A stretch of 64,000 nt of DNA from Coprinellus micaceus. Lineage: Eukaryota > Basidiomycota > Agaricomycetes > Agaricales > Psathyrellaceae. The stretch spans positions 3,720,001 through 3,784,000 of the forward strand of contig OX596338.1 in assembly GCA_951394405.1 (NCBI GenBank), in the 5' to 3' direction. The number at the start of each line of letters is the position of its first letter. Position 1 is the stretch's first letter. The position numbers were made by a program, and so were the translations under genes. Below are positions 1 through 12,395 of the stretch, one piece after another. The notes under the pieces are model-generated. The model was given only the letters and a program-made list of their open reading frames with translations, made no database searches and was not told where the DNA came from.

Positions 1-865
1 AGGGACCCCTCACGACCATGCCCCCACACCTACACACCTACACACAAGGAAGATTCTGGACGACGCCTCGTCAACATGCGAGCCCCACCCATTCTTTTAC
101 AACACCACAATCACTGTATCACTAGCGAATGAGCATCCTCCGTTGTCGTGGCTGCTAGACCAGCGCGCCAAGGAGATGTTCGTTCTGTCTTTGTATTTCG
201 TCCCCCTTCTTCTTTCCGCTTCCCCACTCCTCCCCCCCCTCTCGCCTGGTTGTGACTCGGTTCCCTTTTTATACTCTTCTGATCTGCTTTCTTCTTGTGC
301 TAGTTGCAAGAACGACTGCCTCTTACGACCATGGGTTGTAGGGGGGCGCTTCCCCGTTTGAGCTAGCCTCGCTCGGGATCCCTCCCTCCTCTTCCCTTCA
401 TGACACGAGCTGTTATGATCTTAACACGATGGTCGCTGGATATATACACTGTTCATAATCGTCGTTTTTAGATAGTAGAGCTAGATTAGTAACGTTATTT
501 GGAGCGGTTCCCAGTGGACCAGCGTTATTCTTTGCTATCGATCGCGCTGGCACTTACACATACTGCTACACCTTTTTGTATATCTATTGCCGGGCGCGCT
601 AGGAGTGTCTCTGGTCTTGCTGTATCGATATTTTTAAATCACTCAACATGCTTCACGTTGAACATCGGTGGTCGGGGAAACTCGCTCGTTGTTACCCACT
701 TGGCACCCCTGGATGGGACGGTTCCGGATGTGAGGGTTGAGGCCCCTCCTCTTTCCCACAGAGCCTCCGCACTTAAGCGCCCGCATAGGCACGCCCCAGT
801 TCTCCTTTGCCTCCTGGTACCTTTCCGGAGACCTCTCAAAAACAAACAGCGTCTCTTCATGCATC
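1..865. other. Intergenic, no gene supported
   Basis: Pyrimidine-rich DNA with only short open frames lacking family motifs. It probably holds the end of an upstream transcript outside the window. An AAGCGCCC copy lies at 775-782 and a GGGCGCTT copy at 344-351 (see findings). Confidence 0.6.
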
Positions 866-949
866 GCATTAATGGGGTAGTGGTAACCTGGGTCGTTGCC
901 ATTCGAGTACTGACTCGACCCGCCGGGGGTTCGATTCCCTCTTAATGCA
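866..949 (+). tRNA. tRNA-Gly(GCC) with 13-nt intron
   Basis: The acceptor stem GCATTAA (866-872) pairs with TTAATGC (942-948), and the discriminator is A949. The anticodon stem GGTCG (891-895) pairs with CGACC (916-920). The anticodon is GCC (898-900), and an intron at 902-914 sits one base 3' of it, the usual nuclear position. The T arm is GGGGG-TTCGATT-CCCTC (925-941), which also contains the B box. A T run at 956-959 can end Pol III transcription. Two more copies lie at 12312-12395 and 39363-39446 on the minus strand. Confidence 0.93.
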
Positions 950-1156
950 TTGACTCTTTTGCCCTCTTCTTCTCTCCTTCTCCAGTCACCCTTTTTTGAT
1001 CTATTCTTTTATTTTGGACCGATAAGCGCCCCCTCTAAGCGCTCAGATAGCCCGAGATCCTCGTCTGTGACAGCGCGTCGGAAAAATAGGGGCTTCGATG
1101 CCAAACAATGCAGCCATCAAGACACGTTCACCCGAACTTTTACCTTGACGCCCACC

Positions 1157-2749
1157 ATGTCAACCTCCAGTCGACCATTGCGAGTTGCGTTCATTCATCC
1201 AGACCTAGGAATTGGTGCTTATCGCCTCATTGGACCGCAGTTACATTGCCTGACGCCGAATAGGTGGTGCTGAGCGCCTGGTAGTTGACGCTGCAGTTGG
1301 TCTGCAGAAACTCGGACATTCGGTGGACATATATACCTCACACCACAACCCGAACCACTGCTTTGAAGAGACAAGGGATGGTGCGTTATCTCTCTGCAAC
1401 TGTGAGGAGGGTATTGACGCGTCTATTCTGTCCAGGAACCTTGACCGTGCACCATGTTGTACCTCCGTTTCCCCGTGCCATTGGAGAAAGATTCCACATC
1501 CTGCTCGCGCATCTACGGCAGCTACGCCTGATATTGCAGCTTCTCCTAGGGTCAAAGAAGTACGACGTCTTCTTTGTAGACCAATTGTCTACTTGTATAC
1601 CTTTCCTACGTGCTTTCGCGGGAGCACGGGTCGTGTTTTATTGCCATTTCCCGGATAAGCTGCTTGCGAGTGGAGCTTTTGTCGAAGGAGACCTCGTCTT
1701 CAAGCGCCAGAGTCTGGTTAAACGACTGTACCGCCTACCTATGGACTGGTTGGAAGAGGTCACAACTCGTGCGTGTTATTACAATGGTGGTATTCGGCGA
1801 TTGACTTTGAACAGGTCAAGCAGACATCATCCTCGCCAACTCCAAATTTACGGCGCGAGTGTTCAAGACCTACTTCCCTTCAATATACCACGACCCAACA
1901 ATCGTATACCCGGGGATCAACCTGGACACCTACGAAGCTGACTACGATCATACCGACCCCAATGTCCAATCCGTGGTCTCGGATAGACCCACTCTCATCT
2001 CGCTCAACCGCTTCGAAGGGAAGAAGAATATCATTCTTGCTCTAGAAGCTTTCGCCAAATACAAATCTCGAGGATTTCATTCTTCACTCCGACTCGTCCT
2101 TGCGGGAGGCTACGACCCCCGTCTAGAAGACAACATCCGTGTTCTCGACAAAATCCAGCGCATAGCGAGGTCTCTGTCCCTCACCTACACCATCACTTCC
2201 CCATCTCCCCTCCCTTCTACTATCCCCGCCGCCCCATTCATCACCAATCCTGATGTACTCATCCTTCTGAACTTCACCACCGCCCAACGCACCGCCCTCC
2301 TCCGAAGCCCCAACACCCTCGGTCTCCTCTACACACCCGAGAACGAGCATTTCGGCATTGTCCCAATAGAGGCTATGGCGTGTGGGGTACCCGTCCTTGC
2401 CTGCGACTCGGGAGGCCCTTTGGAGAGTATAGTCCAATCTGAACCACGAACTGGCTGGCTACGACGACCTGACCCAGACGTGTGGGCTGAAGCCGTTGCG
2501 GAGATTCTCGCTTTGACATCGTCTCAGCGTGCGACGATCTCGGAGACTGCGAAGCGGCGGGCGAAGGATATGTTCGGGATGGAGGCGATGGCGAAGGGGA
2601 TCGAGAGTGCGTTGGGGGAGGCGGTCGGGATGGGCGAAGTCTCGAGTGACGAAGTGTGGGGTGTGTGGTGGAAGGTGCTTGTGATGTTGTTCGGCTTTGC
2701 GCTAGCGTTTGGGTATAGCGCACTTGGCGGTTCGACCGTCAGGAAGTGA
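1157..2749 (+). CDS. ALG2: ALG2 alpha-1,3/1,6-mannosyltransferase
   Basis: ALG2 is a GT4-family enzyme that adds the second and third mannoses to the dolichol-linked oligosaccharide on the cytosolic face of the ER. Exons are 1157-1214, 1264-1380, 1436-1768 and 1815-2749, closing in frame to 480 aa. The N-terminus has the family signature [17 protein letters not shown], and exon 2 carries the ALG2-typical HCFEETRDG. The donor-sugar half has [10 protein letters not shown] and the GT4 E-x7-E element in [16 protein letters not shown] (around residue 345-360). A hydrophobic segment near the C-terminus could give membrane contact. The ATG at 1157 is the first in frame before the signature. Function is from family homology. 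Confidence 0.93.
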
Positions 2750-3008
2750 ACGCCCTAGCCGTTTCGTATTTCATACTTCCGAGTGCTCCCTCATCTGTAT
2801 GTTGGGGCTTGTGTAGCCAGGCCTTTCTAGATGACATGAATATGCCCCCGACCACTACAAATATGGTGCCGTGAGATACGAGCACGCGAAAGGCAGCGCG
2901 GCTCACCTCTTCCAGTTGCACATGGTCGGCCTTCAAATCGCTCTCCTCTATTCTTCGCTCCACCACACTGGACCCAAACTCCTGCTCAACCCCAAATCTA
3001 TATCCGTA

Positions 3009-4074
3009 ATGAGCTTTGAACCACCCACAGACCTCCAAACCGTGCTCGACGCAGAGATCAAGTGCGCCTTGTCCCCAAATTCAAGTTGCAGTCGATGAGA
3101 CTGATCTCTATCACAACTTCCCCTCTTTCCTAGAGAGTGGCATTTCCGTACGTCCCAGTCCTTCCCGCTCTAGAGGCGTACGTGAAGTCCTAAATTGGTT
3201 GAGACAGACATCTACTTCCGGCAGAAGAACACCCAAGAGCGAGAGGCGGCTCTCAAGCTCCGTGATGCCGTATTGCGTCTGCGTCGGGACGGTGCATTCG
3301 TCGCTGTCCCATTGCATCGAGTGAATCTTGACCCGATTGGACCTCATCCTGTTGGTAAGCCCAAGGCGAGATTTAGGTTCTGGAGGGGGTCGAGTTTAGC
3401 TGACACTGGGGTCCACTATGTAGGCTCGTATGAGATCTGGGCACCATCTGAGACATTCTCATCGGTCTTCTCGTATCTCGCTCTGTACAGGGGAAATCTC
3501 AGGTACGAAGAGCCTGCTACTACGGACCTGTTGAAGCCTATCTGACTGATCTACCTATCCTCCAACCTTTTGTCCTCTGGCCGTGTAGCATCCTCGTCCA
3601 TCCACTGACGAGAGATCAGGTCAGTGACGCCGTTCGCGAACAGGATCCGTTCGACAGCGCTGCATATGTACTGACACTTCTTGTTGCGTCTCGACGTGCC
3701 GCTCTACCCAATTTCAGCGAGCGTAGGTCTTTCCCTCACACCCTCCTTACCTCCGACCTCCATGATTAACCTTCAACCTAAACAGTGATCACGAAATTCG
3801 CAACGCATGGATTGGTCCTTCGTTCCCTCTGGATCTCTCGACCCTCCCGATTCGGTCAGAAGACCTACCTCTCCAGTACCCCACCTTGAGTGCGTTCCCC
3901 GTTCCGTTTCCTTCGATGTTCCATTCTCATTCTCACGTAACTCTAGAACTGGGATACTCAGCAATGACGTCTGGTCTGTCAATCGACCAGCGCCTCAAGC
4001 TCGGAGAGAAGATTGAGGGCATTCTAAAGGAGGACAAGGAGGCAGCTCCTGCACCTTCCAGAGAATCGGAGTAA
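3009..4074 (+). CDS. DOPA 4,5-dioxygenase-like protein
   Basis: This belongs to the DOPA-dioxygenase family (extradiol ring cleavage of DOPA-type catechols in pigment pathways). Exons are 3009-3061, 3134-3147, 3208-3354, 3424-3502, 3589-3619, 3718-3722, 3786-3889 and 3947-4074, giving 186 aa. Family landmarks appear in order: EWHFHIYFRQKN, DPIGPHPVGSYEIW, YRGNLSILVHPLTRDQ and DHEIRNAWIGPSFPLDLS. The histidines of the first three blocks are the expected metal and substrate ligands. Exon 6 is only 5 nt (CGAGC) but restores both frame and family spacing between HP and DH. Two other exons are short (14 and 31 nt). The true substrate cannot be told from sequence. Confidence 0.85.
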
Positions 4075-4427
4075 CCGTGTGGCGCTTCAGCAGAAAGGAA
4101 TCAAGGCATTTGTTATTGATTCAGCAAAGTAGTACTAGGGTAAAGTACGGGGTATGTCATCAATATTTGGGTCCGTCATTATAAGGGTCGTGATATCGCA
4201 GTAACGACGAAGGAAGTAGACGGGGGTGAGGAAGAGTTTTGGGAAGGTCGTGAAGAGAGCATGAAAGCTATTAGTAGTATCGGATGTCAAAGCGTTCGAA
4301 GAGTCCGAAGGGAATCGTTAAGGATACAAAAGTGTCCTGTCCGGATACGAAAGGTAAGGGGAAGTAGAAACTGTCCATAGTCCATTGTTCGTGTTAAGAC
4401 CAGAACTTCGGGTGGAGGGCGAGCGGC

Positions 4428-5897
4428 TTAGCAGTGCCAGTCAGCCTGCGAAGGCGAATCAAAGGGGAGTCAGCGAGTGAGTAGTCGTCGAGTGACGGGC
4501 GATTACTTACAGTGGGGGTCTGAGGAGCCGCAACGCTCTGGTACGCGGGCTTGTTGAGGCACTCAGCAACGGTGACAAGCTGATATCCAGCGGCCTGGAG
4601 CTTTTGAATGACGTAGGGAAGAAGATCGTAGGCGGTGGAAGCTAAGGAGAGAAAGGAAGAAGTGCGATCAGCCGAACATACTTCGCGTGCGCAAAAGCGG
4701 GGGACGTACAGTGAGTTTCGTGGTTCAAAGCCAAAATGGTGCTGGGGTGCTGAGCGATCTTGGAGTCGTACCTAGACTTGCTCGTCGCGACAGGGACATT
4801 ATCACCATCACCAGCGCTAAAGGTTGAGAGCCCGTCAGCGTCAAGAACGGGATGACAGAAATAGATTTGGCTTACTCGAGATCCCAGTTGACCATGGACT
4901 GCCCGCGGACGGCAGAGGCTTGTCGCACAAGGTTGTTGTAGCTTCCATAGGCTGGGATATGACGGCCACCGTGAGTGTCGGAGGGGGACTTGATAGTTGA
5001 GTGAACTTACGAGGACGCATCCACGCGGGGTTTGCTCCGGTAATCCTGATCAACGCCTCTGATTGGTGGGAAGGGTGCGATAATAATAGAACGGAGGGTG
5101 AGAGAAGGGAAGAGAGGGTTCACGGAGGTGTGGAAATTTCATAGAACATCAGGTCAGAACGACTCTCGAGATGTCGGAATCAAATGAATGCTTACGTTCG
5201 ACTCTCCACATTTCATCGTGAACTAAGCATGAGCAAGTGATAGGTCCTCGTTAGCGCGGTTACAATGCGGGAGACGAACACCCGAACGTACTTTGATCCC
5301 AGGTAAGAGTCGCGAGGTCCCTGTGCGCCCACGTGTGGGACGCGACCTGGTGGCCGTGGTCGTACGCGTACTTCACGCGTCCCCTCAAAGTCGTATCATA
5401 AATGCATCCCCCTAAAACAAACTCACATCAGTAAACTACTCATCAGTCCACCATGGCACTTGTGCCAACAAAGCGGACGAGACATTAGAAAGAGCTAAAC
5501 GGGCTCCACACTCACAGTTGTTCCCGTCTAAAATAGCACGAAGAAGAGTGAAAACGGGTTAGATTCGGTCACTTGAACCTGGACCAGTGCTTCGAGATCC
5601 ACTCGGAAGTCGACCTACTGAAAAAGAACGTCCCCTTCGCGCCGTTAGCGTCCAGGGTGTTGACGATGTCGTTGAGGTAGTTGTATGGGCCGTCGTCCTA
5701 GAGCAAGCGCGGTTAGTTGGCTATGACGCTAGATATAGTCGAGCGTCGCGACTTACGAAGGTCAAAGCGACTTTGTTGGGCACTGTGCACGCAGTGTAGA
5801 CAGTCGCAAGAGTCTGCCTCGGCTCGAGAGGGGAGGCAGACGCGTACTGCAACGCGATGGAAGCCAAGAGGGTAGCGGCGAGAGATTTGAACATCAT
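4428..5897 (-). CDS. Secreted chitin/polysaccharide deacetylase (CE4)
   Basis: The NodB-fold enzyme of carbohydrate esterase family 4 removes acetyl groups from chitin, probably in the cell wall. Ten exons on the minus strand (5757-5897, 5619-5697, 5516-5527, 5292-5411, 5196-5222, 5011-5058, 4876-4951, 4710-4816, 4511-4641, 4428-4445) give 252 aa. A signal peptide (MMFKSLAATLLASIAL...) covers about residues 1-21. CE4 motifs are visible: TFDDGP (46-51, catalytic Asp), SHTWAH (metal His103 and His107), RPPYGSYNN, DAGDGDN and ILALNHE. The protein ends in ADWHC with no GPI signal or chitin-binding domain. Exon 3 is only 12 nt. Confidence 0.93.
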
Positions 5898-6006
5898 GGC
5901 TGCAGAAGCGTAGAGGGTAAGAGAAGATTGGAGGGAAGGCGGGAGGTAGAGGAATGTGCAGGAAGAGAGGAATGAACCACTGACCGAGAAGGGATAGAGG
6001 GGTACC

Positions 6007-6027
6007 CTTTATATACCATTTTATTGG
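6007..6027 (-). promoter_or_regulatory. Core promoter of the chitin deacetylase gene
   Basis: On the minus strand a TATATAAAG box (6007-6015) lies about 110 nt before the deacetylase ATG, with a CCAAT element (6023-6027) directly upstream. The spacing fits a TATA-driven gene. Confidence 0.6.
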
Positions 6028-8201
6028 ACCCTGACCTAGACGGCTATTCGCTAGCACACCTCTGGGAGAGAGGGATAACGAGATGTCAATTATGGAATCG
6101 CCGCTTCGTCCGTCCGCGCCCCGACCCAGATGAGATCTATCACCAGACCCCGGCACGAGAGTCCATGTCATGGACGTGAGTCACCTGTGCAGAAAATCGC
6201 GGCAAGGATAGCCCATTTTTCTGATCCTTGTCCAAGAGCCTGAGGCCAGCAAAGAGGCAAATCCGGGCAGAACGAAACGGAGCGCGAGCTATAAAACGAA
6301 ACGAACGTCAACTGGGGAAATGGCACCATGATAAAAATAGAAGGCACTGACCCCGCTGTGAGAGCACCGAAAGATTTCGTGCAGGACCATCGTGGACACT
6401 TCCCTTCTCGGAGGAGGCTCGGCATAGTTTGAACTGCATAACTTCGTGCTTCGAGTGTGTAGCACTTACACGTTCTTACCTATGAAGAAGGGGGGACGAC
6501 ATCGACGAAAGGAGCTTCCTTCCTCGATGCCGATCATGAAGGGCACCATCGGCATGGAGTTAAGGTTGGCGCATGGAGGGCGGGGATTTAGAGTGGTAGC
6601 GGCGGGAACTACGTCCCGAATGGGCTCGCGCTTTTCTCCTGGGTTTTCGCAGGTATGATCCGTAGTCGACGTCATAGGCCGAAAGGCCAGACCCCTCGAG
6701 TTCAGTGTACTACCTCGCTCGGCATCGACATGCAAGTGCAATAAAGTCCAGCCTAGAAAAAAGTAGACCCGAGCTTCAAGAAGACTCTGCGATTAGCGAC
6801 GTGCTAGTATTGAAAATTAAAGAGCTTGATGTTCTTCAGTCTGTTCCATTGCCTTCACGTTAGACGGGAAGAGTGCCAAATCTAGTGAGCGAGGCGTGAG
6901 ATAGGAAGCAAAGAAGAACAGAAGAATCGCAAACCTACCGTGCGCAAGGGCAGACACGGTATCATACGGTTCCGACTCGCGGGGGGGGGGGGTACAGTGG
7001 GTGCCTGTTGACTCAGCGGTAGACCGACTGAAACTCGTTCTCTGACGTCCGACTCCTGGAAGAAGCGTGGTGCCACGCACTTGCTCTCGGCCTCGCATGA
7101 CCTTGAAACTCCGGATCCCACCAACACAAAAGCAGCGAAAGGCAAAGCGACACTTCACAGGAGGCCGTGCAACATATCCAGAAAGTGACTCGCAGAAGCC
7201 AACGCCAAGTGCAGATAGCGAGGGTCGAAAGACCTGATGATGGTGTAGCCTGAGAGAACCGCGTCATGCACCAGATGATAAAATGCAAAAGTCCGGGCTC
7301 AACGTCGTAAAACGAGGCTCACATCGACCCCAGTTGGTCATATGTCGCCTCTTTCGGATCTCTGGAATGAGCGATAACCCAAGGCCTGACAAGCATCGAC
7401 AGCGGCAACATTCTGGATCGGAAAGACCAGAAGCCTCAAGTGGGCCGTGACAGACTAGAGGTGCTTCGACCAGGTACGGGTTCGCGTATTGACAATAGGG
7501 TTTGTGTCCTGTCATGGCATCCCGAGACTCCTCAGTAGAAGTATCAGAAAATCGAATGAACCTTACTTGGAATTCGTTACGATACAAGTGGCCTAGTTCA
7601 ACAGCATTTCTAGAGGGAGTCCTCAATTGGGTCAATCCCTGGAGGTCGCAAGGTGATAGCCATCCCGACCCCAGCTGAACAATGAAGGAAGATGGAGGCA
7701 AGGAGCAAGCAGTGGGTCAGCGGTCAGCCTTGGCCGAGTCTGAGCGGAGACCAGAATAATCGAATCTCCGCGCACGTCGCGAAATCCGGATCACTAAAAT
7801 TCGTTTTCCGAGTACCCGCTCGTACCATCCTGGGCGCTAAGTACGGTGTTCTCCGCCGTATTCTGTCGTTCTCCTCTAAGGTTCAAGATCGTTATCGTTG
7901 TCGAATGTGGGAACCCTTCTTCCATTCCCAACCGACCAGAACGCCCTCGCCTAGCGCCCAAGAGTGAGGTTAACCGTATTAATCTGGGTTACGAAACCCG
8001 CTACTTGCAGTAAAAGATGCTACATTGAATATTGATATATGCTTATGCGTTACGTTCTATGTCCATGATCACGAATGGCCGTGAGGCCAACATTTTGAAT
8101 GAGTATGCTGCGAAATCCAGCGACCAATTGCCCCAATAACTCTCCTTCGATCTAGAGCCCAATCGCCCCTATAACCCCCCCTTGGTATCCCATGACTCGG
8201 C
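6028..8201. other. 2.2-kb gap without a supported gene
   Basis: Several frames of 60-150 codons occur, including one at 7264-7701 on the minus strand, but none shows a known motif or a convincing exon chain. A run of 12 G lies at 6981-6992. An unrecognised gene or non-coding RNA cannot be excluded. Confidence 0.5.
6981..6992. repeat. Poly-G tract (G12)
   Basis: Twelve G in a row within the intergenic gap. It may be a length-variable homopolymer or an assembly-prone spot. Confidence 0.9.
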
Positions 8202-9433
8202 CTATACCGAGATGACGCCATGCGACTCTGCCCATTCCCCAAAGAGCAAGCTGATACTCTCCCCGTTGTGTGTCCGACGGATGCTCTCAGCAATCGTCGG
8301 GCTCACGTCGATCGTCACGAGCTTCTTGATCGCTGCGTGGTGCTTGTCCTGGGGGATCGTGTTCGTCACGACGAGCTCCTTGATCGGTAGGTCGTCGATG
8401 AAGCTGAGATCCGCCGCGGAGAGCAGGCCGTGCGAGATGAGCGCGTGCACGGATTTTGCGCCTTTGTCGTACAGTGTGCGGGCAGCGAGGGCGAGCGTTG
8501 TGCCGGAGTCGATCATGTCGTCGACGAGGATGGCGACCTGCACCATAAGGTGAGTGAAGGAAGAAGGGGATGGAAGGGAAAATCACGGACCTTGTCCTGG
8601 ACGTCCCCAACAAGTAGCTCCATCCGTTCCGGCGCACTCAGCGACTTGCCGTCTCGTTTCCGGTGGATGAGAGCGAATTCGATGTTCAGTTTGTCGGCCA
8701 TAGCGGTTACCCTGCGAGGAGTGAGTGGAGTTCTCGATTCCCAAACTTTTTGCTGCTCACCTCTTTGCCCCTCCAGCATCGGGCGAGACAACAATAGCAT
8801 CCTCCCAGCCAGGTATCGACCGCTTGATATAGCCCAGCATCAGGGGTTCCGACCACAGGTTGTCCACCGGGATGTCGAAGAATCCCTGGATCTGGCTCGC
8901 GTGCAGGTCCATGGTAATGACATGGTCGCACCCCGCCACGGTCAACATGTTCGCGACCAGCTTCGCCGTGATAGGTGCCCTGGACTTGTCCTTCTTGTCC
9001 ATGCGCGCATAGGGGAAGCTGGGGATGACTGCCGTGATTCTTCGTGCGCTGGCGGTCTTGCACGCGGAAATGAGGATGAGAAGCTCCATGAGGTTGTCGT
9101 TGACATCGTCGCAGCCCGACTGGATGATGAACACGTCCTCGTCACGGACGCTCTCTGAGATTTTGACGTTGATCTCGCCATTGGAGAATTGTTTGACGGT
9201 GCAGGGGACGAGGGGGACGTTCAGCCTGGGGAGGTATGAGTCTTGCTGCTGGCAGACGATGCGCACTCAAGCACGAGCACGACTCCAGGAGAGGTAGCTC
9301 ACCGCTCGGCCACTGCCTGGGCGAGCTCGGGGTGGCTATTCCCTACAAACCACTGGGATTAGGGGCTTGAAGGGATCTCAGACGCGAGAGGAGGCTCACC
9401 CGTCAAGATCCTGATCGAATTGTTATGGTACAT
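8202..9433 (-). CDS. PRS: Ribose-phosphate pyrophosphokinase (PRPP synthetase)
   Basis: The enzyme makes PRPP from ribose 5-phosphate and ATP for nucleotide, His and Trp synthesis in the cytosol. Exons on the minus strand are 9400-9433, 9303-9342, 8761-9225, 8591-8711 and 8202-8537 (331 aa, the usual length). The start [19 protein letters not shown] matches the eukaryotic N-terminus. Later landmarks are [39 protein letters not shown], the SPDAGG loop and the PRPP-binding loop [14 protein letters not shown]. The second intron must extend to 9226 to join VAER to [12 protein letters not shown]. Yeast has several PRS paralogs; which one this equals is not resolved. Confidence 0.94.
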
Positions 9434-9946
9434 GGGATTGGGTTGAGAATATGAAAAATAAGTTGAAGGTCGTCTATAGCATGAACAGATATAATGTAAT
9501 AGGGAGGAGTGTGGAGAAGTCTATAGGATTGGAGGGCAAAAATTATTATCTTTTGAATCATCCAGATTTGCCAAACATTTCGCACTGCCACTAAGGCGTC
9601 ATCCGGGTCCCGTGGATCCACCGGAACAACGTGCGACCTGATGATCAGGTCCAGGTTCATAGTACGGCGTTCAAAGTGGGGTCGAGGGCAGCGGATGGAG
9701 GGGCGGGGAGGATGGCAAGTGCCCAGTCAGAGGCAAAGGACGAGGACTGAATGAGGAAGGAGATGTCCGTTTACATGCCGATGTAGGAGAGGAGGAACCG
9801 GAATGAGTGGGGTGAGTAGCCACTGATAGAATCCGCGAAACAGATTCAGCATTAAGGTAAGTAGGAAAGTCTAGTGTGTACATGGGCCAAACCACCCTCT
9901 ATGACGATACTAATACATATGGATTTTTGAAGGAGCAGCCTGCTGC
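9434..9946. other. Intergenic region, PRS promoter side
   Basis: It separates the PRO1 stop from the PRS start on the same strand. Short frames only. No TATA box stands out. Confidence 0.5.
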
Positions 9947-11744
9947 TCACGGAGAGCGAGAAACCTGGCGGGAGAGCGATGGAGAGAACGCAGAGTCGGC
10001 GGGGAGAGCGATAGTGATGTTTTCGACAACGTATTCAGAGTCAGCGTAGCCCAGTACGCGAGGCATATGTGAGCTGGAGGGAAAGAATAGGTCAGAAACG
10101 AAGCAAGACGAAACGGGCGTTAAAAACACACCTATTCAACCCCTTGAGGCGGTTGATTTGCGAGTAGTTATAGTTTGCCAAACCACGGCCAACCTCCACC
10201 ACATCGTCCTCAGTCAACTCGAACGGCGGGTGCTCCTCGTCCTCCACCTCATGCGGGGTGTCAGTCCCGCTCGCCGCCTCGGACAACGGCAGATTCGACT
10301 TGGCGACCTCCCGGTGCTGGTTGTACGCGTTCCGCTGGAACTCCTCCTCCTCTTCCGACGCCTTCTCGATCTTGACGCAAATCCGCACCGCCTGGCCCGA
10401 TGAAAAGTCTCCAAACGCGCCGAGGACACCAGCAGGGAGGAGCCGACCGCCAGAAGTCCTTTTCGACAACACGCGGTAAGCGCCGGCGTCGATGACCACG
10501 CTGCCGGCTGGGTGCAAAGTGTGGCTGACCCAGGACTTGAGGTCCCGGACTGGGTTCGCCGCAGCGGTGAAGCACGTATGTGGGGGGCGCTCCGCCGTTG
10601 TCCGCGAGCTATCTGGTGAGCACCGCCCGGATTTCCCAAGCCGCGTGTTGTGGAATTCGATGATGTTGCAGACATTTTCGGGGTGTCTACTTGAGCAGAT
10701 GGATGTTGTCACTCCGGCGGCAGTGGCGATTTCCGCCGCGATGAGCTTGGTCTCCATCCCGCCCGTTCCTAAACTTGAACCAGCTGTCGCTGTGCTCACT
10801 GCGAAGCTGTCAGACCTAACTCGAGAATGGTGCCCAAATAACTCACCTTGCATCCGAATCGCAGACACATTGTCGACAGTCTCGACAAGGCGGGCATCGG
10901 GATCCCTCCGTGGATTCGCCGTGTACAGCCCATCGACGTCGGTCAAAAGGAAAAGGTAGTCCGCGGATATCATCGAGGCCGTAATGGCAGAAAGGGTATC
11001 GTTGTCTCCAAATTTGATTTCCTGTGCCAGCAGCCTCTGCGTTAGTCCCGTTGGTCTCTGGCCGCATTTCTGAGAGAGGTAGAGCGACGTACGCTAACAG
11101 ACACAGTATCGTTCTCGTTCACGATCGGAACCACGCCCAGCGATAGCAGCTCCTTGAACGTGTTCACAGCGTTGAGGTATCGTGTTCTCTGTCATGGGCG
11201 GTCAGTCTGGATCCCGACGGAGAAAGTGTCCGAAAGACTTACATCCGAAATATCTCCCCTGGTCAACAGGACCTGAGCGATGGGCTGCTCGAACTGGCCG
11301 AATAGGTTGTCCCATAGAGCGATGAGTCTTCCCTGGCCGATTGCCGCAAGAGCCTGTGTCGCGCAGAGTCAGCGATGTGGATAAAATCTGAGTGGAAGGG
11401 AACGCACCTGCTTGCCGGACAATCCCTTCGGTCGACTAGGCATGTTCATCCGCTGGAGACCCACGCCGATGGCACCCGAGCTAACAAGGACGACTTTGTG
11501 GCCCATACTCCGCAGCTTCACCACAGTCTCGACGACCGAGGAAAGCGTCGAGAGAAGGGGTTGGTGTGTCGTTTCATGTACGATCGAAGAAGTACCTGTA
11601 TCCTCAAAGTCAATAACATCTCCGGGCGAAACAGCGGCATTCCGAAGACGTACCAAGCTTGATCACCACCGTACAAGGCGTTCCAAACCTATGCGTGCGT
11701 CCCATTCCGATAAACGATCCTCCAGGGCCTTGGATTGACGCCAT
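9947..11744 (-). CDS. PRO1: Glutamate 5-kinase with PUA domain
   Basis: This is the first step of proline synthesis, phosphorylating glutamate to gamma-glutamyl phosphate. Exons on the minus strand are 11654-11744, 11408-11595, 11243-11353, 11093-11188, 10847-11021, 10132-10798 and 9947-10073 (484 aa). The amino-acid-kinase part shows [58 protein letters not shown] and [12 protein letters not shown]. The second half is a PUA domain ([12 protein letters not shown]...LPAGV...GDF), with an acidic linker after it (residues about 370-420). The shape matches yeast Pro1. The upstream PRS gene lies on the same strand 513 bp away, with no sign of co-transcription. Confidence 0.94.
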
Positions 11745-12311
11745 GTTGAACCCGCCCTCTTATATATACGCCCAAAGATCAAGGCTGGAGCGCCTGGTTG
11801 TGGTGCAATATCGTGTAACCGTGCGGTTGTCAGGGCCCCAGAAATATTTTTGCGCAAAAATCAGGGCCGATCGCCTGAAATGTGTCCTATGACGCTATGC
11901 GTGGAGGGCGCAGCTCCAGATGCCACCCCCGATTCCGGTGGACGACCCGCCTCGTGAGATTTGCCGGCGTGTTCGAGGATAATTACCAGTCGCGTATCAA
12001 GGTGTGCCGAGAAACGAAGACCAAGAAGTGGAGTATTCCCAGGTACTAGGAGTTCGAGGCCTTCCCCAAGACCAATATCAACGAGAGGAGGAGAGAACGG
12101 GAGATGGTATTTTTGATGGTGCGCTTGGCATGATGACTCGTTGTGGCTGTTTGTTGGTCCTGCTTGACGGGATGATCTCACCGCGATCGAGCTCGCGCAG
12201 GCGCTACTGCCAGACAAACCGTATTTGACACATCGAAAAATGGCCTCGGGCGGTAAAAATGAAGAAATATAACCCCAGAACATACGTCAGAAGGAGGAGG
12301 GGCAAAACCTA
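11745..12311. other. Intergenic region between PRO1 and tRNA-Gly
   Basis: A TATATA stretch at about 11760-11767 lies roughly 20 nt upstream of the PRO1 ATG on the minus strand. No gene motif was seen in the rest. Confidence 0.5.
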
Positions 12312-12395
12312 TGCATTAAGAGGGAATCGAACCCCCGGCGGGTCGAGTCAGCACTCGAATGGCAACGACCCAGGTTACCACTACCCCATTAATGC
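12312..12395 (-). tRNA. tRNA-Gly(GCC) with 13-nt intron, copy 2
   Basis: On the minus strand the acceptor, anticodon (GCC) and T arms match the copy at 866-949. The intron differs by one base in its middle (GTGCTGAC versus GTACTGAC). A TTTT run follows the 3' end. Confidence 0.93.

Noticed and set aside
7264..7701. 145-codon frame on the minus strand in the 2.2-kb gap
   Set aside because: No motif, no promoter signal and no exon partner were found.
9403..9660. 85-codon frame overlapping the PRS start
   Set aside because: It is in a different frame from the PRPP synthetase N-terminus and has no motif.
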